Shown piece by piece: positions 36,240 through 46,390 of a DNA stretch of 64,000 bases. How positions within the stretch are numbered: position 1 is the first letter of the stretch; each line of letters starts with the position of its first letter. The stretch covers positions 1 through 64,000 of the forward strand of contig VFIW01000029.1 of the NCBI GenBank assembly GCA_006386115.1. Direction: 5' to 3'. The notes below the pieces were generated by a model. It saw nothing but the letters and a program-made list of their open reading frames with translations. It searched no databases and was not told the origin of the DNA. The position numbers and the translations under genes are program-made. This DNA is from Globisporangium splendens (taxonomy: Eukaryota; Oomycota; Peronosporomycetes; Pythiales; Pythiaceae).

Positions 36240-36501
36240 ATCATATCACATATTTATATACTACTCATGCATCAAACCCTAGCTGCACACTCATTTCTTT
36301 GCTTCGAGGTAGAGTGGATATTGGTATATTGGTGTCGCGCAGTGGCATCGTGCGTGGTTCGTGGCGCGCATGGTGTGATAGATGGGGTTGTGGGTGTCAG
36401 AGGTGGGGTGTGAGCGGCTCGTTGATGGCGTATGTGTTGTAGGGAGCGATATGGTGTGTGTGCGAGTTTGTTATTGTGTGTGTGTATATAGTGTGTGTGA
36501 T
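36240..36501. promoter_or_regulatory. Divergent 5S / tRNA-Ala promoter spacer (representative)
   Basis: 262 bp between the 5S start and the tRNA-Ala start. Leftward, TATATAAATA lies at about -21 to -12 of 5S. Rightward, TATATA lies at about -17 to -12 of the tRNA (36485-36490). The type II spacer keeps a TATAAA at a similar place despite other differences, which suggests selection. The middle is GC/GT-rich without other recognised motifs. Confidence 0.6.
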
Positions 36502-36574
36502 GGGGATGTAGCTCAAATGGTAGAGCGCTCGCTTAGCATGCGAGAGGTACTGGGATCGATACCCAGCTTCTCCA
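36502..36574 (+). tRNA. tRNA-Ala(AGC), canonical copy
   Basis: Canonical 73 nt. The distance to the previous tRNA-Ala (35632) is exactly 870 bp, the unit length. Confidence 0.96.
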
Positions 36575-36989
36575 AATGGTTCTGTTACTGTGATATGATC
36601 GTCATCAACAGCACTTTCCCAAATGTGCACTTCGCAGTCTCACCTGTGAATTCGTTGACATTGAGTAACAATCTTTTTTCTGCACCCCTTGCCTCTCCTC
36701 CTTTGCTCGGCTGCAAGCCTCCTGTTCTTGTACATTATGCGTCGCTATATCCACACACGCACTCATGTCGTCAAGAAGGCGCGTGAACGTGAATACGCTT
36801 TCTGTGCGCCAATTAGCTTGTGGTACTGCCAAATATCTCGTGCGAATATGCAGTGCATGTGTGTGTGTGTGTGTGTGTTGCGTATGCATGCGTGCGGGTT
36901 GTGTCTGACTGCAGTGTGCGTGTGTGTGTGTGTGTGTGTGTGCGGTGGCGAGCGCGAGAAAAGAAAAGAGAAGAAAGAAAAGAAAAAGA

Positions 36990-37065
36990 GTAGACAGCAC
37001 TCGGACTTCCCCGGTGGTCACCCACCCGAGTACTACCCGAGCTTGAGGCTGCTTAACTTCGCAGA
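36990..37065 (-). pseudogene. 5S rRNA gene 11, 3' part
   Basis: Split by LINE A3; the 5' part is at 44048-44105. Confidence 0.92.
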
Positions 37066-37622
37066 TAAACAAGTTACATTACACTCTTAGGGGGTGCTTT
37101 CCTATTCTCCGCTACCTATACTTATGTGTGGAATATGCAAATGTGCACTTTTTATGTGAGGGCCACTATTCGGTTAAGCGAGTATAGTGAAATCAAGTCA
37201 AAATGCAAAACCGGTATGACCAGGTTGGACAGTTGCGCCTTGAGTTCTTGGGTGTGTGGTGGTGCAGTGGTATGTACCTGGCTTGGGATCCCGGAGGTCG
37301 CTGGATCGATCCCGGGTGGGATCAAAATTTGGGAAAGTCGAAAAAACCGAAAGTTGTGTAGCTTGGGGTAAATGTCGTGTGTAAGCGCTTCTTGGGACTC
37401 GAGACATAATGAAGGAACTGGCATATTCCGCTCTACCTTCGGGTAAGTCTCAATAGAGTCAGGCTTGGGGTTTGACGGGTGGAACTTGCCACCACCCATG
37501 TATAACTCTGCATGAGCCGTTCCAAGGAGCCGGATGGGATTATTCTCTGTGCACGCACGTTCCCGGTTGGCATTCACAGCTTGGTGTAGGCTTCTTCAAA
37601 TCTTGTCTTCACAACCACTGTA
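37066..37622 (-). other. LINE A3 3' UTR with antisense tRNA-like module
   Basis: 557 bp. The plus-strand tRNA-like module is at about 37254-37322, with box B GGATCGATCCC. It is the same arrangement as in A1 and A2, so the module belongs to the family and is not a private insertion. Confidence 0.85.
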
Positions 37623-40600
37623 TCAATTAGCACCTTCTTCAAAGTCATTCGACTCTGTCGTGCTGGTGTTAAAGCTAGCGTCTTGTATCAGCCTCTTTAG
37701 CTGACGCAAGGCCAGAGCCGAGTGTCTTTGGCTTTTGACGTGTAGCTCATGCTTGTACGCCTGGATGTGGAGCTGGAGAAGCGCTTGTATCCTGGCTTGT
37801 GTCTCAACTGAGTTGGGGACTTGACCGTGGAATCGGATGTCATTGCGGTGCATCCATATGCAGCGGGTCACAATGGCTCGCACAAAGTTGAGCACCACAA
37901 AGAGGGTGTAGCCGTATTTTTCCTTGGCTTGCGGGGTAGGCTGGAGACTGGAGAAGTACACGAGGGTTCCCCACGAGAGGTCGCTTGCAAAAGCTCTTTG
38001 GAGAGGCTGTAGAAACGGGTCCCATAACCTCGAGGGAAAGGGACAAAGCCAGAAGAGGTGCTGAGGGGTCTCGAGGTCTTCACAGTCAAAATGGCAAGTT
38101 GTCTTGGCATCCTGGAGGTGCTGGAATCGATAGCCTAGGTGCAAGGCGTTGTGTTGAAGCCGGTAGAGAAAATCGGCGTAGACTGGGAGGAGGTGTTTGT
38201 TCAACTTTAGATCGCGTTTCCAGAAGTCATACCCAGGAGCTTCCGAGACTCCCAACCGCTGCAACGGCAACGCAGGGGGTTTGGGACACTTGAGCACGCT
38301 CCGGATCTTGGCAACCGTGAGGTCTTCTAGGGGGTGCTCTCCAATAACCCAGTTATGGAAAGCACTTGCAAAGGCTTGACTTGGACGAGGACCGTGGGGT
38401 GGGTCACGGAGTACTCGAAGCGCAATATCACAGTCCACGAGGAAGTTCCTGCAATAGCGTGTGTTGTATGCTCTTGAGTCTCCTGGTTGTTGGATCGCTG
38501 TGGCGAGTGCCGCCGGTGTTGGCGTACTACCACAGAGACCGTATATGTCTTCTGCCGTGTAGAGCTGGAGCTGGGCGAGTCTCTGCACGAGTGCCGAGGG
38601 TCTTGTAGCTAATGTGCGGTCTTGGCTTCCATGTCGTAGTGTGGCATTGTGCAATAGCGGCATCGACAGTAAGTCGAATTGGCTTGCGCTGACTGGCATC
38701 TTGGGTCTCAACTTCGTGTGCCAGACAAACAGCACCTGGTGCCAGAAGCTGTTGAGAGCGGACCAGCGGTTTTCACGCCGAGTGCTGGCGTGGTTGGGGC
38801 TGGTAGTTACTGGGGCGTACAGGATATCGAGGGGTCGGCCCCATGGAGTCATAGCCTGCTGAAAGACTTCAACAACCGGGGACACCCAACTGGGAAGCGA
38901 GTGATGGCACTCTCGCACACTGTTAACCACACGTACAAGTGCATGTACTTGTAGCGCGTTCACAGAGTCTTCTATCTGTGTGAGACCGAGACCTCCTTGG
39001 GATCTTGGAGTGTACCACCAGTCTGTGGCCAGGATAGCTGACAGTCGGGAGCTGGAAGTGCTGGAGTCACTCAAGAAAGTCGCGATGACACCCTTGATTT
39101 GATCTTGAAAACCGGATTGCGGGATATGACACACACTGGCTGTGTACCAGAGCGTGGGCAGCACAATTTGCTGGAGCAACGCCACTCGGCCGTTCAGAGT
39201 CCTTGCGCGGTGCTTCCATACTGCACAACGGAGCTGGATACTGGCAATGAGGTGGTGCAGCCGATCTGTATTAGAGAGGCGCGGTCCATAACGAATACCG
39301 AGAAGCTTGGCTTCACCAGTATTGTCAATGACTTGCACACCGAGTTGCTGCAGCTGGGTCTGGAGTTCTTGATCTTCATCTGTCCATTCTCGAAAAGGTA
39401 GTATGACAGTCTTGTGCGTGTTGAGCTTCATCCCGGCTGCCGAGCAAAACAATTGGACACGTTGTAGAAACTGGGGTGCAAGAGAGAGATCACTGAGGAG
39501 CCCTGTGCAATCATCTGCAAAGCTGATAACTGTGTGGGGTTCGTCGGAGTGTGGCAACTTGAGACCGTGGGGGTTGAACTGGACTCGGAGGTAGTTCAAC
39601 AGCGGTTCAATGTAGAGCACAAATAACGCTGGCGAGAGTGGATCACCTTGCCGAACTCCTGCTCCCAGTGCGAAATGGGGAAGTGGAGCGCCATTGAAGA
39701 GAATCGATACGATCGTGCTTCGAATCATCACTCGGATCCATTCCCGGAAATTGGGACCAAACCCAAAGTGCCTCAGTGTCATCTCGAGTGCATCCCACAC
39801 AACACTGTCAAAGGCTTTGGCAAAGTCGAGTAGGAGTGCACCTGCCATTTCTTGGCATCGTTGGAACAGATGCTGGAGAGCTTGGAACCGGAGATGCGCG
39901 TTACGAATGTCACGTCCTGGGACGAAGCCGTATTGATCCGTGTGGAGCAACTTGGGCAAAATTGACTGTAACCTCTTCGACAGGATTTTCGGTCCGAGCT
40001 TGGCATCGATGTTCAATAGCGTGATCGGTCGATAGTTACTGGGAACACGTCGGTCACCACTCTTGTATAGGAGCGAGATCTGTCCTCTTCTCTGGAACTT
40101 GGTCATCTTACCGAGTTGGAATTGAGACGAGTACACCACTTCGAGTATCTTGCTCCAAAGCTGAATGTCCACGTTGTAGTACGCAAGCGGGAGACCGTCT
40201 GGACCTGGGGACTTGTTGGCTGTGGTGTGCTTCAGCGCATAGTAGAAGTCGTTCGCAGTGAACGGACTATCTAGCATGCGCTGGTCTTCTGTAGTAAGTC
40301 TGGTCTTGGTGTGCTGGAGGATTCTCGACAGCTTGAGTGGGTTCCACTTTGGCTTGGGATGAGAGTACTCACGAGACGGCGAACAATAGACACCACTCCA
40401 ATACCGGTTGAATTCTTCGCACATAGAGTGCAAGTCTTCTGCCGATTGCACTGGGATGGTCGTCTTGTGCAGGAGCATTGGGGGTCGGAAGAAATACTTG
40501 GTGCACTTTTCGGACTGGTACAGGTCGGAGGCAAATTTTTGCTTGGACTTGTGGTGGTCTTCTTCTTCAATTTGGGCTCGCAATTTTTGTTGGAGCGAAC

Positions 40601-41672
40601 TCAGGGTTGCTGAGACTTCTTCAGACGGACTGAGATGCTCGAGGTGCTGCAGCTGATTGATGCGCACGTGCAGGTCTTCTTTCTCGACTTGTCGCTTGTT
40701 CTTCTTGTCGTTGAAAAGCTGGCGTAGGTAAATACAGTCTTGGCGCTTGTGCTCGTCGAGCAGATGTCCTGGGTTGTATGTCGATGCAATGGTCGGGTCA
40801 ATTGATTCCGCCAGTTTTATCAGGGACAACTTCAGATATTCTTGGGCTTCGGGAAGTTCGATGACCCAGCTTGGACATCGCCACGGTGCTCTTGTTCTTG
40901 GCTTGAATAGTTCGGAACCGAGGGTGAACTCGATCCCGCAGTGGTCGGCTTTGTTGGGCTGGTGCTTCCAGTCGTGTTTGAGTTGTTTGAGCTGCCGGTT
41001 GAATATATCGGAACTCAATAGGACGAAGTCGATGCGAGCACTTCGGTTGGGGCTTGTAAACTCGCGAACATGGGGGTTCTGCAGGCGCCATGCATCAAAG
41101 AGATTCAGAGCCTGCATCCACTCCAGGAGTTCTTGACGGCCCTCGCGGCGGGCTCGGTTGTTGGTCTGGGCTTGGTCGAGTTGGGTCGAGAAGACTGCGT
41201 TGAAGTCTCCGAGAGCCAAATGTATGGCATTGTCTTCGAACTGTCGGGGGAGACTATCGAAGAAGCTTGGTCGGTCGGTTGGGTTGACTGGTGCGTACAC
41301 TGCGTGGATGTAGGCTGGGGAGCCATCGAGTATACCTTGGAGCACGAGATACCGTGAGAGAGTGTTTGGGTCACTCACTTGGGTTTCCGTGATGTCTTGG
41401 ATATCTTGGACCGGACAGGTGGGGGTGAGTAGAATACCCACTCCCGCCTGTCCGGTATACATGTCGGAATGGTCATGGGACCAAAAGGCGGTGTTGAAGC
41501 TTGACGACTTTCTCCACAAAAAGTCTGCGCGCTTAAGGTTGGCGGGGTTGGTGAACTTGGTTTCTTGCAATGCGATAATATGGAACTTGGACGAGAAGTA
41601 GTTGAGCGTACTCTGAGTGACTCGGTTGAAGCCGTTCACATTAATAGAGTATCCCCGTAGGGTCCAGTCCAC
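37623..41672 (-). CDS. LINE A3 ORF2: AP endonuclease, reverse transcriptase, zinc finger
   Basis: 1,349 codons from a GTG, complete. The endonuclease (about 1-235) has SINVNGF, LQETKF (Glu37), HAVYAP, LGDFN (155-158), ARIDFVLLSS and DHCGIEF. The reverse transcriptase has SNYRPITLLN, LLLDFAKAFDS, GVRQGDPLSPALF and FADDC (near 717). The C-terminal finger CHFDCEDLETPQHLFWLC lies near 1190-1210. No RNase H is seen. The enzyme should nick the 5S gene at box A and prime reverse transcription there. It follows ORF1 by one base in the +1 frame. The ORF1 stop region reads TAATG, but that ATG opens a 12-codon dead end, so the start mechanism is unresolved. Confidence 0.95.
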   Translation of the reverse strand: MDWTLRGYSINVNGFNRVTQSTLNYFSSKFHIIALQETKFTNPANLKRADFLWRKSSSFNTAFWSHDHSDMYTGQAGVGILLTPTCPVQDIQDITETQVSDPNTLSRYLVLQGILDGSPAYIHAVYAPVNPTDRPSFFDSLPRQFEDNAIHLALGDFNAVFSTQLDQAQTNNRARREGRQELLEWMQALNLFDAWRLQNPHVREFTSPNRSARIDFVLLSSDIFNRQLKQLKHDWKHQPNKADHCGIEFTLGSELFKPRTRAPWRCPSWVIELPEAQEYLKLSLIKLAESIDPTIASTYNPGHLLDEHKRQDCIYLRQLFNDKKNKRQVEKEDLHVRINQLQHLEHLSPSEEVSATLSSLQQKLRAQIEEEDHHKSKQKFASDLYQSEKCTKYFFRPPMLLHKTTIPVQSAEDLHSMCEEFNRYWSGVYCSPSREYSHPKPKWNPLKLSRILQHTKTRLTTEDQRMLDSPFTANDFYYALKHTTANKSPGPDGLPLAYYNVDIQLWSKILEVVYSSQFQLGKMTKFQRRGQISLLYKSGDRRVPSNYRPITLLNIDAKLGPKILSKRLQSILPKLLHTDQYGFVPGRDIRNAHLRFQALQHLFQRCQEMAGALLLDFAKAFDSVVWDALEMTLRHFGFGPNFREWIRVMIRSTIVSILFNGAPLPHFALGAGVRQGDPLSPALFVLYIEPLLNYLRVQFNPHGLKLPHSDEPHTVISFADDCTGLLSDLSLAPQFLQRVQLFCSAAGMKLNTHKTVILPFREWTDEDQELQTQLQQLGVQVIDNTGEAKLLGIRYGPRLSNTDRLHHLIASIQLRCAVWKHRARTLNGRVALLQQIVLPTLWYTASVCHIPQSGFQDQIKGVIATFLSDSSTSSSRLSAILATDWWYTPRSQGGLGLTQIEDSVNALQVHALVRVVNSVRECHHSLPSWVSPVVEVFQQAMTPWGRPLDILYAPVTTSPNHASTRRENRWSALNSFWHQVLFVWHTKLRPKMPVSASQFDLLSMPLLHNATLRHGSQDRTLATRPSALVQRLAQLQLYTAEDIYGLCGSTPTPAALATAIQQPGDSRAYNTRYCRNFLVDCDIALRVLRDPPHGPRPSQAFASAFHNWVIGEHPLEDLTVAKIRSVLKCPKPPALPLQRLGVSEAPGYDFWKRDLKLNKHLLPVYADFLYRLQHNALHLGYRFQHLQDAKTTCHFDCEDLETPQHLFWLCPFPSRLWDPFLQPLQRAFASDLSWGTLVYFSSLQPTPQAKEKYGYTLFVVLNFVRAIVTRCIWMHRNDIRFHGQVPNSVETQARIQALLQLHIQAYKHELHVKSQRHSALALRQLKRLIQDASFNTSTTESNDFEEGAN

Positions 41673-41673
41673 A

Positions 41674-43524
41674 TTAGAGAGAAGGCAGGGTGGGGAAGGC
41701 GACCTTGCGCAGCTCGCAGATCGAGGTCAAAAGTTCACTTGGAAGTCGCATACTGGCCAATTTCTCCATCAAATCGGACCGGAGTAGGTTCAGCAGCGTC
41801 GCGTCATCCCATAGTAGCCAAAGTGTGTGCTGGAGTCGCTGAGCCGGAGCTTGCGAAATCGCACACACCTTGAAAGGGTCGGAGTAGATGCTGGGAGCCA
41901 TCACTTGTAACAGCAGGTCGAACTCGGCGATCCAGACTTGCTGCCAGAAAAGCGCTTGGTTGTGGTCGAGACACTGACTGAGCATGGTCTGGTAGTCTTC
42001 GGGGTCTTGGGGGTTGAACACGGCTTGGACCTTGTCCTCGAACGTGTCGAGTTCCGGGAGCAGTTCCTGCGAGCTGATTTTCCGGAACAAGGCGTGGCCG
42101 TAGAACTTTCCCCTCATGACAGTGTAGTTGCTCGGGGTGCTCGTATCGTAGAGCGGTCGGAGGTGGCTTGGCTGGGTTTTGAGCAAGACTATGCTCATCT
42201 CAGGACTTGGTTCTTCTTCAAATTTTTGAAGGAACGCCTGGATGAATTTGCACAGACTCGCCACAGTCATCGACTCGACGTTGTAGTCGATGGTCGCACG
42301 CTGTACCTCGATCTGACCTTCCACTTGAGTCAGTTGCGATCGGATAGGTGAGCGGTCGTGGTTGTGGAGGGTGACGTCTATGTCCGGAGAGATAGGCGCG
42401 TCCTCCGAGCCCAACGTAATCCACTCGTACACGTTGTGAGACGCGACGAGCGGATAGGTGGTTTGAGATGGTGGCAGCAGAAAGGCTTGCGCCTGATCCG
42501 CTCGTACCGTAGGGAAGATCATCTTCTTGCTCCTCTCGATGAGATGGTACGCGTCGCACACATCTGGGAGAGGCGGGATGGGGATGGTGACCTTCTTCTC
42601 TCCGGAGGTCCACATCGAGGATGGGTTGACAGACAACGACGTCATGTCCGAGTCCGATCCCATATCGGCATCCGAGTCACCACCAGTGTCAGCTGGGGTG
42701 GTCGGCTGCACACCTGCGTCCGAAGGAGCATCGCTGCTTGCTTCGGCAGCCGGTGGGTCTTCGCTGGTCTTGGTCCTGCGCCTTTCCAATAGAAACGGCG
42801 GGGTCTTCTTATTGTAGGCTTGGATGCGGTGGTTGACGACACAATAGCCAGACGCAGTGAACTGGATCTGGCGTAGAGGTTCCTTGCCACCGATCATCAG
42901 CACTGCAGGGGGGTCTTTCTGGTTGAAGTAGACCCGTCGATTGCGTGACTGCAATCCATTGGCAGTCCGGGAGGGGGTGATGTACACGGGAGGTACACCG
43001 TGGGCCACAAACCAATCGTAGATGATACTGTCAGTCGTATCATCTGCGAGTCGCTGCAGCTCCACATAGTACCAGTGAGAGTACTTGGAGTAGGGTTGAA
43101 TCTTGAACGACCGTCCGCAGACGGTGAGTTGCAGATTACCCAGCTTCGTGCAGATCTCTCGATCGGTGCACGTGAAGCTCACTCCCTTTCCTCGGATCAC
43201 TTTGAAGTCCCGAAGGTGCACAATACTATTGACCCACAATGTGGACTTTTGGTCACCACCCAACGACGTCATGATCTCCGTGTCCGAAAACGTGGAGGTC
43301 AAGTCTCTCGCGGGGATCCACATCGGGTAGCACTGGTCGCTGTTCACTGGCGTGGGAACGCCTCGCAACGCAGCTGCCTTCCGTTCAGCAGCTGTGCGGT
43401 CTTCGTCTTGGAACGCCCTTTCTGCTTCCGCAAAAGTTGCGTCCGTGGGGATGGTCACTTGTTGGCGTGATGAGTTGGCACGCCATTGCTTGCGCCACTC
43501 GGTGTTGGCAGCTGAGGTCTTCAT
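41674..43524 (-). CDS. LINE A3 ORF1, probable RNA-binding protein
   Basis: 616 codons from the first ATG (MKTSAANTEW). It is nearly identical to the A2 ORF1 with a few substitutions (for example SLGGDQKSTLWVNS for SLGADQKSTLWANS). The domain picture is the same: RRM-like stretches in the first half, an acidic serine-rich linker (SDADMGSDSD), a helical C-terminal half, no zinc knuckle. Coding is supported because both full-length copies keep the frame while 5' UTR indels are tolerated. Confidence 0.87.
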   Translation of the reverse strand: MKTSAANTEWRKQWRANSSRQQVTIPTDATFAEAERAFQDEDRTAAERKAAALRGVPTPVNSDQCYPMWIPARDLTSTFSDTEIMTSLGGDQKSTLWVNSIVHLRDFKVIRGKGVSFTCTDREICTKLGNLQLTVCGRSFKIQPYSKYSHWYYVELQRLADDTTDSIIYDWFVAHGVPPVYITPSRTANGLQSRNRRVYFNQKDPPAVLMIGGKEPLRQIQFTASGYCVVNHRIQAYNKKTPPFLLERRRTKTSEDPPAAEASSDAPSDAGVQPTTPADTGGDSDADMGSDSDMTSLSVNPSSMWTSGEKKVTIPIPPLPDVCDAYHLIERSKKMIFPTVRADQAQAFLLPPSQTTYPLVASHNVYEWITLGSEDAPISPDIDVTLHNHDRSPIRSQLTQVEGQIEVQRATIDYNVESMTVASLCKFIQAFLQKFEEEPSPEMSIVLLKTQPSHLRPLYDTSTPSNYTVMRGKFYGHALFRKISSQELLPELDTFEDKVQAVFNPQDPEDYQTMLSQCLDHNQALFWQQVWIAEFDLLLQVMAPSIYSDPFKVCAISQAPAQRLQHTLWLLWDDATLLNLLRSDLMEKLASMRLPSELLTSICELRKVAFPTLPSL

Positions 43525-44047
43525 GATGCAGGGGTAGGTCAAACTTGATATTTTTCTGGATTTTCTTGGGTGGGTTCAAAGTGCAGTTTTTTTTGTGATT
43601 TCTTGTTTTCTTGGGTTGCAGGGGTCGACTGCTTGGTCGAGAACCGAGGGAAAGTCAAACTCTCAAGCTGACCTAAAGATTCCCAGGGACCGCTCGTTAT
43701 GAGGCAGTGTAGGAAGCAGTAGGCAGCACCTGAAGAGTCAAGATCAGAGTGCAAAGCGAACCTCAATTCGCGGCAGCTCCGATCAGCACACTTCGGGAGA
43801 GCAATAGCACTCACTGATGAGTTTCAAAAATTCGATCCCACCAACAAGCGTGGCAGACGAGACTGATCACTAACCACGTCGTGGAAAGCACCGGGTCTCT
43901 AACCAAAATTTCAGAGGTTCACCCGTGTGAACTAAGGGACGGTCGGGGTTGGGGGTCGGCAGTCGCTTGGGTCCAGCTGGCGAGGAAAGTCGATAGCAAG
44001 CGTGGGCTTGTCTATTCGACCTGTGGGGTAGCTGGCAAATTGGAAAG
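43525..44047 (-). other. LINE A3 5' UTR
   Basis: 523 bp. It has a 12-bp indel relative to A2 near 43560-43580, the hairpin at 43989-44020 and the shared terminal motif at 44025-44041. No conserved ORF. Confidence 0.8.
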
Positions 44048-44105
44048 TGCTTAACTTCGCAGAGCGAACGGGATACGGTGTTCTCAGCCTAAGATGGCCG
44101 TCTAC
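44048..44105 (-). pseudogene. 5S rRNA gene 11, 5' part
   Basis: Positions 1-58 with the TSD copy; type II upstream spacer. Confidence 0.92.
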
Positions 44106-44339
44106 ATCGGCTCTTCTCTTTATATCCTACTCATGCATGAAACCTCACACTCATTTCTTTGCTTCGAGGTAGAGTATATATTGGCATGTTGGTGTCGCGT
44201 AGTGGCATCGTGCGTGGTTTGTGGCGCGCGTGGTGTGATAGATGGGGTTGCAGGGATCAGACGTGGGGTGTGAGTGGCTCGTTGATGGCGTATATGCTGT
44301 GGGGAGCGATGTGGTGTGTGTGTGTATAGTAGGTATGAT

Positions 44340-44412
44340 GGGGATGTAGCTCAAATGGTAGAGCGCTCGCTTAGCATGCGAGAGGTACTGGGATCGATAC
44401 CCAGCTTCTCCA
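44340..44412 (+). tRNA. tRNA-Ala(AGC), canonical copy
   Basis: Canonical 73 nt behind a type II spacer (gtgtatagtaggtatgat). Confidence 0.96.
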
Positions 44413-44511
44413 AATGGTTCTGTTACTGTGATATGATCGTCATCAACAGCACTTTCCCAAATGTGCACTTCGCAGTCTCACCTATGAATTCGTTGACATT
44501 GAGTAACAATC

Positions 44512-44516
44512 TTTTT
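44512..44516 (+). terminator. First T5 run after tRNA-Ala (representative)
   Basis: TTTTT starts 99 nt after the tRNA 3' end, and no T4 run lies nearer. If this is the Pol III terminator, the precursor has an unusually long 3' trailer. The same spacing holds across the array. Confidence 0.45.
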
Positions 44517-44789
44517 GCTGCACCCCTTGCCTCTCCTCCTTTGCTCGGCTGCAAGCCTCCTGTTCTTGTACATTATGCGTCGCTATATCCACGCACGCAC
44601 TCATGTCGTCAAGAAGGCGCGTGAACGTGAATACGCTTTCTGTGCGCCAATTCGCTTGTGGTACTGCCAAATATCTCGTGCGAATATGCAGTGCATGTGT
44701 GTGTGTGTGTGTGTTGCGTATGCATGCGTGCGGGTTGTGTCTGACTGCAGTGTGCGTGTGTGTGTGTGTGTGTGTGTGGTGGCGAGCGC

Positions 44790-44826
44790 GAGAAAAGAAA
44801 AGAGAAGAAAGAAAAGAAAAGAAAAA
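44790..44826 (-). terminator. 5S T-run terminator region (representative)
   Basis: Just downstream of the 5S 3' end (44829) the minus strand reads CTTTTTCTTTTCTTTTC, giving T5 followed by several T4 runs. A strong Pol III stop, conserved in every unit. Confidence 0.8.
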
Positions 44827-44828
44827 GA

Positions 44829-44946
44829 GTAGACAGCACTCGGACTTCCCCGGTGGTCACCCACCCGAGTACTACCCGAGCTTGAGGCTGCTTAACTTCG
44901 CAGAGCGAACGGGATACGGTGTTCTCAGCCTAAGATGGCCGTCTAC
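44829..44946 (-). rRNA. 5S rRNA gene 12, contiguous
   Basis: 118 nt, same sequence as the reference copy at 36122. Confidence 0.95.
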
Positions 44947-45209
44947 ATCATATCACATATTTATATACTACTCATGCATCAAACCCTAGCTGCACACTCA
45001 TTTCTTTGCTTCGAGGTAGAGTGGATATTGGTATATTGGTGTCGCGCAGTGGCATCGTGCGTGGTTCGTGGCGCGTCATGGTGTGATAGATGGGGTTGTG
45101 GGTGTCAGAGGTGGGGTGTGAGTGGCTCGTTGATGGCGTATGTGTTGTAGGGAGCGATATGGTGTGTGTGCGAGTTTATTATTGTGTGTGTGTATATAGT
45201 GTGTGTGAT

Positions 45210-45282
45210 GGGGATGTAGCTCAAATGGTAGAGCGCTCGCTTAGCATGCGAGAGGTACTGGGATAGATACCCAGCTTCTCCA
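45210..45282 (+). tRNA. tRNA-Ala(AGC) variant, T loop ATAGATA
   Basis: C56 in the T loop is A. This base is the core of box B and pairs with a D-loop G, so transcription and folding should suffer. The same variant occurs at 46391. Confidence 0.75.
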
Positions 45283-45696
45283 AATGGTTCTGTTACTGTG
45301 ATATGATCGTCATCAACAGCACTTTCCCAAATGTGCACTTCGCAGTCTCACCTGTGAATTCGTTTACATTGAGTAACAATCTTTTTGCTGCACCCCTTGC
45401 CTCTCCTCCTTTGCTCGGCTGCAAGCCTCCTGTTCTTGTACATTATGCGTCGCTATATCCACGCACGCACTCATGTCGTCAAGAAGGCGCGTGAACGTGA
45501 ATACGCTTTCTGTGCGCCAATTCGCTTGTGGTACTGCCAAATATCTCGTGCGAATATGCAGTGCATGTGTGTGTGTGTGTGTGTTGCGTATGCATGCGTG
45601 CGGGTTGTGTCTGACTGCAGTGTGCGTGTGTGTGTGTGTGTGTGCGGTGGCGAGCGCGAGAAAAGAAAAGAGAAGAAAGAAAAGAAAAGAAAAAGA

Positions 45697-45772
45697 GTAG
45701 ACAGCACTCGGACTTCCCCGGTGGTCACCCACCCGAGTACTACCCGAGCTTGAGGCTGCTTAACTTCGCAGA
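45697..45772 (-). pseudogene. 5S rRNA gene 13, 3' part
   Basis: Split by SINE 4; the 5' part is at 46071-46128. Confidence 0.92.
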
Positions 45773-46070
45773 GATTTAAGCCACCAGGACCCGCCACGCC
45801 ACCCGGAGGTGATGTGGAAGTACAAGTGACTTTGTAACTTAACCCGCGCAGGCCGGGTCCTGTACCCCTCATTACACTACGGGGCCTTTTTGGCAACGGG
45901 GCCTCCCCCACGATGAAGGGCCAGGACACTTATTCAGCGCCCCAGTTGCTCGTCCGCTTAACTGCCTGTCTCCGGTCACACCCGGCTGACGGGTTGGCAT
46001 CGACGGGAATCGATCCAGTGACCTCCCGGTCCCCAAGCCAGTGTTTGACCACTGACCCAAATGGGATCGG
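45773..46070 (-). mobile_element. tRNA-derived SINE, copy 4, in 5S site
   Basis: 298 bp, TSDs at 45757-45772 and 46071-46086. It shares cacgcc with copy 1. Confidence 0.8.
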
Positions 46071-46128
46071 TGCTTAACTTCGCAGAGCGAACGGGATACG
46101 GTGTTCTCAGCCTAAGATGGCCGTCTAC
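46071..46128 (-). pseudogene. 5S rRNA gene 13, 5' part
   Basis: Positions 1-58 with the TSD copy. Confidence 0.92.
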
Positions 46129-46390
46129 ATCATATCACATATTTATATACTACTCATGCATCAAACCCTAGCTGCACACTCATTTCTTTGCTTCGAGGTA
46201 GAGTGGATATTGGTATATTGGTGTCGCGCAGTGGCATCGTGCGTGGTTCGTGGCGCGCATGGTGTGATAGATGGGGTTGTGGGTGTCAGAGGTGGGGTGT
46301 GAGTGGCTCGTTGATGGCGTATGTGTTGTAGGGAGCGATATGGTGTGTGTGCGAGTTTATTATTGTGTGTGTGTATATAGTGTGTGTGAT

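Larger units (their letters stand above)
31278..37065. repeat. 5S/tRNA-Ala array between LINE B1 and LINE A3
   Basis: Seven tRNA-Ala and seven 5S loci, most units about 870 bp. Units starting at 32753 and 33602 have the alternative (type II) spacer (catcggctcttctctttatat), the others type I (catcatatcacatatttata). Bursts of small indels affect roughly 31820-32000, 33160-33540, 33960-34300 and 35270-35450. A 41-bp tandem duplication lies at 34550-34631. The final 5S is split by LINE A3. Confidence 0.9.
37066..44047 (-). mobile_element. LINE A3, full length and apparently intact, in 5S rRNA gene
   Basis: 6,982 bp with TSD TGCTTAACTTCGCAGA at 37050-37065 and 44048-44063. Both ORFs are open, and the 5' end matches LINE A2, so the copy is full length. 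It lies sense to 5S: a transcript through the 5S 5' part would run into the LINE. Of the three A copies this is the one most likely to be active. Confidence 0.96.
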
